64,000 nucleotides of DNA from Otis tarda (lineage: Eukaryota > Chordata > Aves > Otidiformes > Otididae): positions 47,817,001-47,881,000 of the forward strand of contig CM048552.1 of the NCBI GenBank assembly GCA_026413225.1, given 5' to 3'. The notes beneath the pieces are model-generated. The model was not told where the DNA came from. It saw only the letters and a list, made by a program, of their open reading frames with translations, and ran no database searches. Within the stretch, counting starts at the first letter, position 1. The number at the start of each line of letters is the position of its first letter. This document shows positions 62,313 to 64,000 of the stretch, piece by piece. The position numbers were made by a program, and so were the translations under genes.

Positions 62313-64000
62313 GAACGTGACCCACAGTGCGCAACTTGGCCTGGACTTCAGGAAGTGCTCCCTGGGGACAATGTCACTGACAGGGTAGAGATGATTACAA
62401 TCTGGTAGAGTAATATGTGCTCTCAGTGAAAAACACTCCTTAAAAAATTTGGGTGCTGGTTTATGGGCAGCTTCAGAGTTTCAGTTGATACAGGTTGGGG
62501 CTACGTGCACACTATAGCACAGCCCAAACTGTCAAAATCACAGGTTACAGAAGCCAGTCGAAATGGAGAACAACCTCTGTGCCTCAAACACAAACATAGA
62601 TCTTTGAAGACTGAACCTAGGATGACTAATTTTTATGACCACCTAATCTCTAGTAAGTGCAAACTCTGTATTAAGTGTGGCTGGATTAACTGAGGCAAAG
62701 CAGAAAATTCTAAAAAAAACCCGCATGTTTTTCTAGAAACTTTATTAATCTCTTGCTCTCACATGAAGGAGAGAGACAGACAGAACAAGGAGGAAAAGTT
62801 AGTTCTGATTGAACTAAATAAAGGCATGAGAGAGGCAGTTTTGTTCAGTGAAACACATTCTGTAGGCTAAAGTGAATAATTGAATTTAATACTCCCTTTC
62901 CCAGGCATTAATGAAATGGATTTGGGCCAGTCTGTTCTCCCTCTTTCTCTCTCATTTTCAGTACCACTGATGTGAAATATAATCTTATAAAACTTCCATG
63001 AACGTCTATTTCTTAGATTTAACTCAAAGTGTATGTGAATTCCTGATGAGAGTTATGAGTTTTCCTAAGATTATGAGGGAATTATTTCCATCTGGCATTC
63101 TCAAAATAATAGCCAATATACTTTAACAGGAAATACATTTTGCATTTCAAATGCAGAATTACTGCTAACTTCATAGGTTGAGTTCATATAAGAAAATACA
63201 TCTGTACATTTAAATGCCAAGATTCATTTAGTGAAATAGGGTTTCGTTTTTGATTAGTATGATGTAGAGATTTTTTAAAATCAGATAAGATGCTGTGAAA
63301 ATTAAGATCTTCAACACAACTCTTATACTGCTTCTGATGACAGTGTTCTGATCTATCTTGTTAGCAATTAATGCTTGAATAAAATAGTTACTTGCATTTG
63401 AGATCTAGTTATTTTTAGTCTGCCTGCACTCTAGTCTAAGTTTATACAGCTTCATTCACTCAAGAGAAGTTCTTAAAGGTTTTTCTGAGGGGGATGGGAA
63501 GGGGAGGGTGGGAACAGTGTAGTAGTAACTCCTTAGTCATTTGTGGGCTTCCTTTCTGACTGAGTAAGACATTTATACGCTGTATCTGTAGTTGTCAGTT
63601 TAACACACTGTGGATTCATAGAACAATTTTGTTCATTTAAAATAATTTGATTATGAAAACTGGCAAAATTGCAGTTTTATAAATAAAAATACTTAAATTG
63701 TGGTGATATATCTAATCGTTGAGTTGAGCAAGGGAAAAAAAGAGTTAAAAAGCTAAATATATCTGAAGTGGCTACTGTTGGCTGTTCCTCACACTATTTC
63801 AGAAACGTTCCATATGGAAGGAAGCAGATCTGATACGTCTTTTCAAGAGGGAACCAAAAAACAAGAGGATGAAAATAGACAGAGAATCTTCTGTCATAAT
63901 TAGAAGCATTTGGTCCCCCAGGTCTGAGAGCTAAAGTTTGCCAAGAGAAAAAGAGTAAGTTTCCCAGTGAGGGACAACAGGGAGGAAAGAGGTGACAGTA
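62313..64000. other. Unique AT-rich non-coding DNA to the window edge
   Basis: No gene or repeat is recognised. A G-rich quadruplex motif at 63489-63512 is listed separately. A splice-like pair at 63801 and 63955 was considered and set aside. Confidence 0.6.
63489..63512 (+). other. G-quadruplex motif (plus strand)
   Basis: The sequence is GGGGG AT GGG AA GGGG A GGG T GGG. It has five runs of at least three G with loops of one or two bases, so several stable parallel quadruplexes are possible. It stands alone in AT-rich DNA with no visible gene. Confidence 0.75.

Noticed and set aside
63803-63954. Possible 152-bp exon between a pyrimidine-rich acceptor (CACTATTTCAG) and a GTAAGT donor
   Set aside because: All three frames contain stops, so it is not a coding exon. 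As a non-coding exon it has no further support, and pairs like this arise by chance in AT-rich DNA.

Overview
This 64 kb window looks like non-coding bird DNA. I find no protein-coding gene, tRNA, rRNA, CRISPR array or operon. The sequence is AT-rich and is dominated by unique-looking DNA. The main identifiable content is 13 fragments of the CR1 LINE, about 7.4 kb or roughly 12% of the window. Most are 5'-truncated, and in many the last bases carry the (ATTCTATG)n-type 3' end that marks bird CR1. Two LTRs of one avian ERVL-like family are also present. CR1 as the dominant element, with no Alu/B1/L1-type repeats, indicates a bird (or at least a sauropsid). The LTR family is one I know from neoavian genomes, so Neoaves is my best guess.

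Layout. 1-5 kb: unique AT-rich DNA, one very old CR1 and a small GC-rich island with a tidy splice-site pair. 5-12.3 kb: three CR1 copies, one short, one internally deleted and one that lacks its 3' end. 12.3-17.2 kb: unique DNA with one ancient amniote repeat. 17.2-25.4 kb: four more CR1 copies and a GC-rich, LTR-like block at 21.5-22.1 kb. 25.4-32.3 kb: unique DNA and the longer ERVL-like LTR. 32.3-40.3 kb: a long CR1, the second ERVL-like LTR in opposite orientation with a 5-bp target-site duplication, a CR1 of a different subfamily, and two CR1 copies joined head to head. 40.3-64 kb: almost repeat-free apart from one short CR1, a 236-bp GAAA/GAAG purine tract and two unexplained open reading frames.

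Every open frame with recognisable protein similarity belongs to CR1 ORF2 (endonuclease linker, reverse transcriptase, C-terminal region). The rest are short and unrecognised. The window is therefore either an intergenic desert or part of a very large intron; the sequence alone cannot decide. I see no convincing undescribed biological system. The items most worth checking are the two strong G-quadruplex motifs, a 102-bp exon-like segment that is open in frame, the head-to-head CR1 junction, the CR1 copy lacking its 3' end, and the two unidentified long ORFs.
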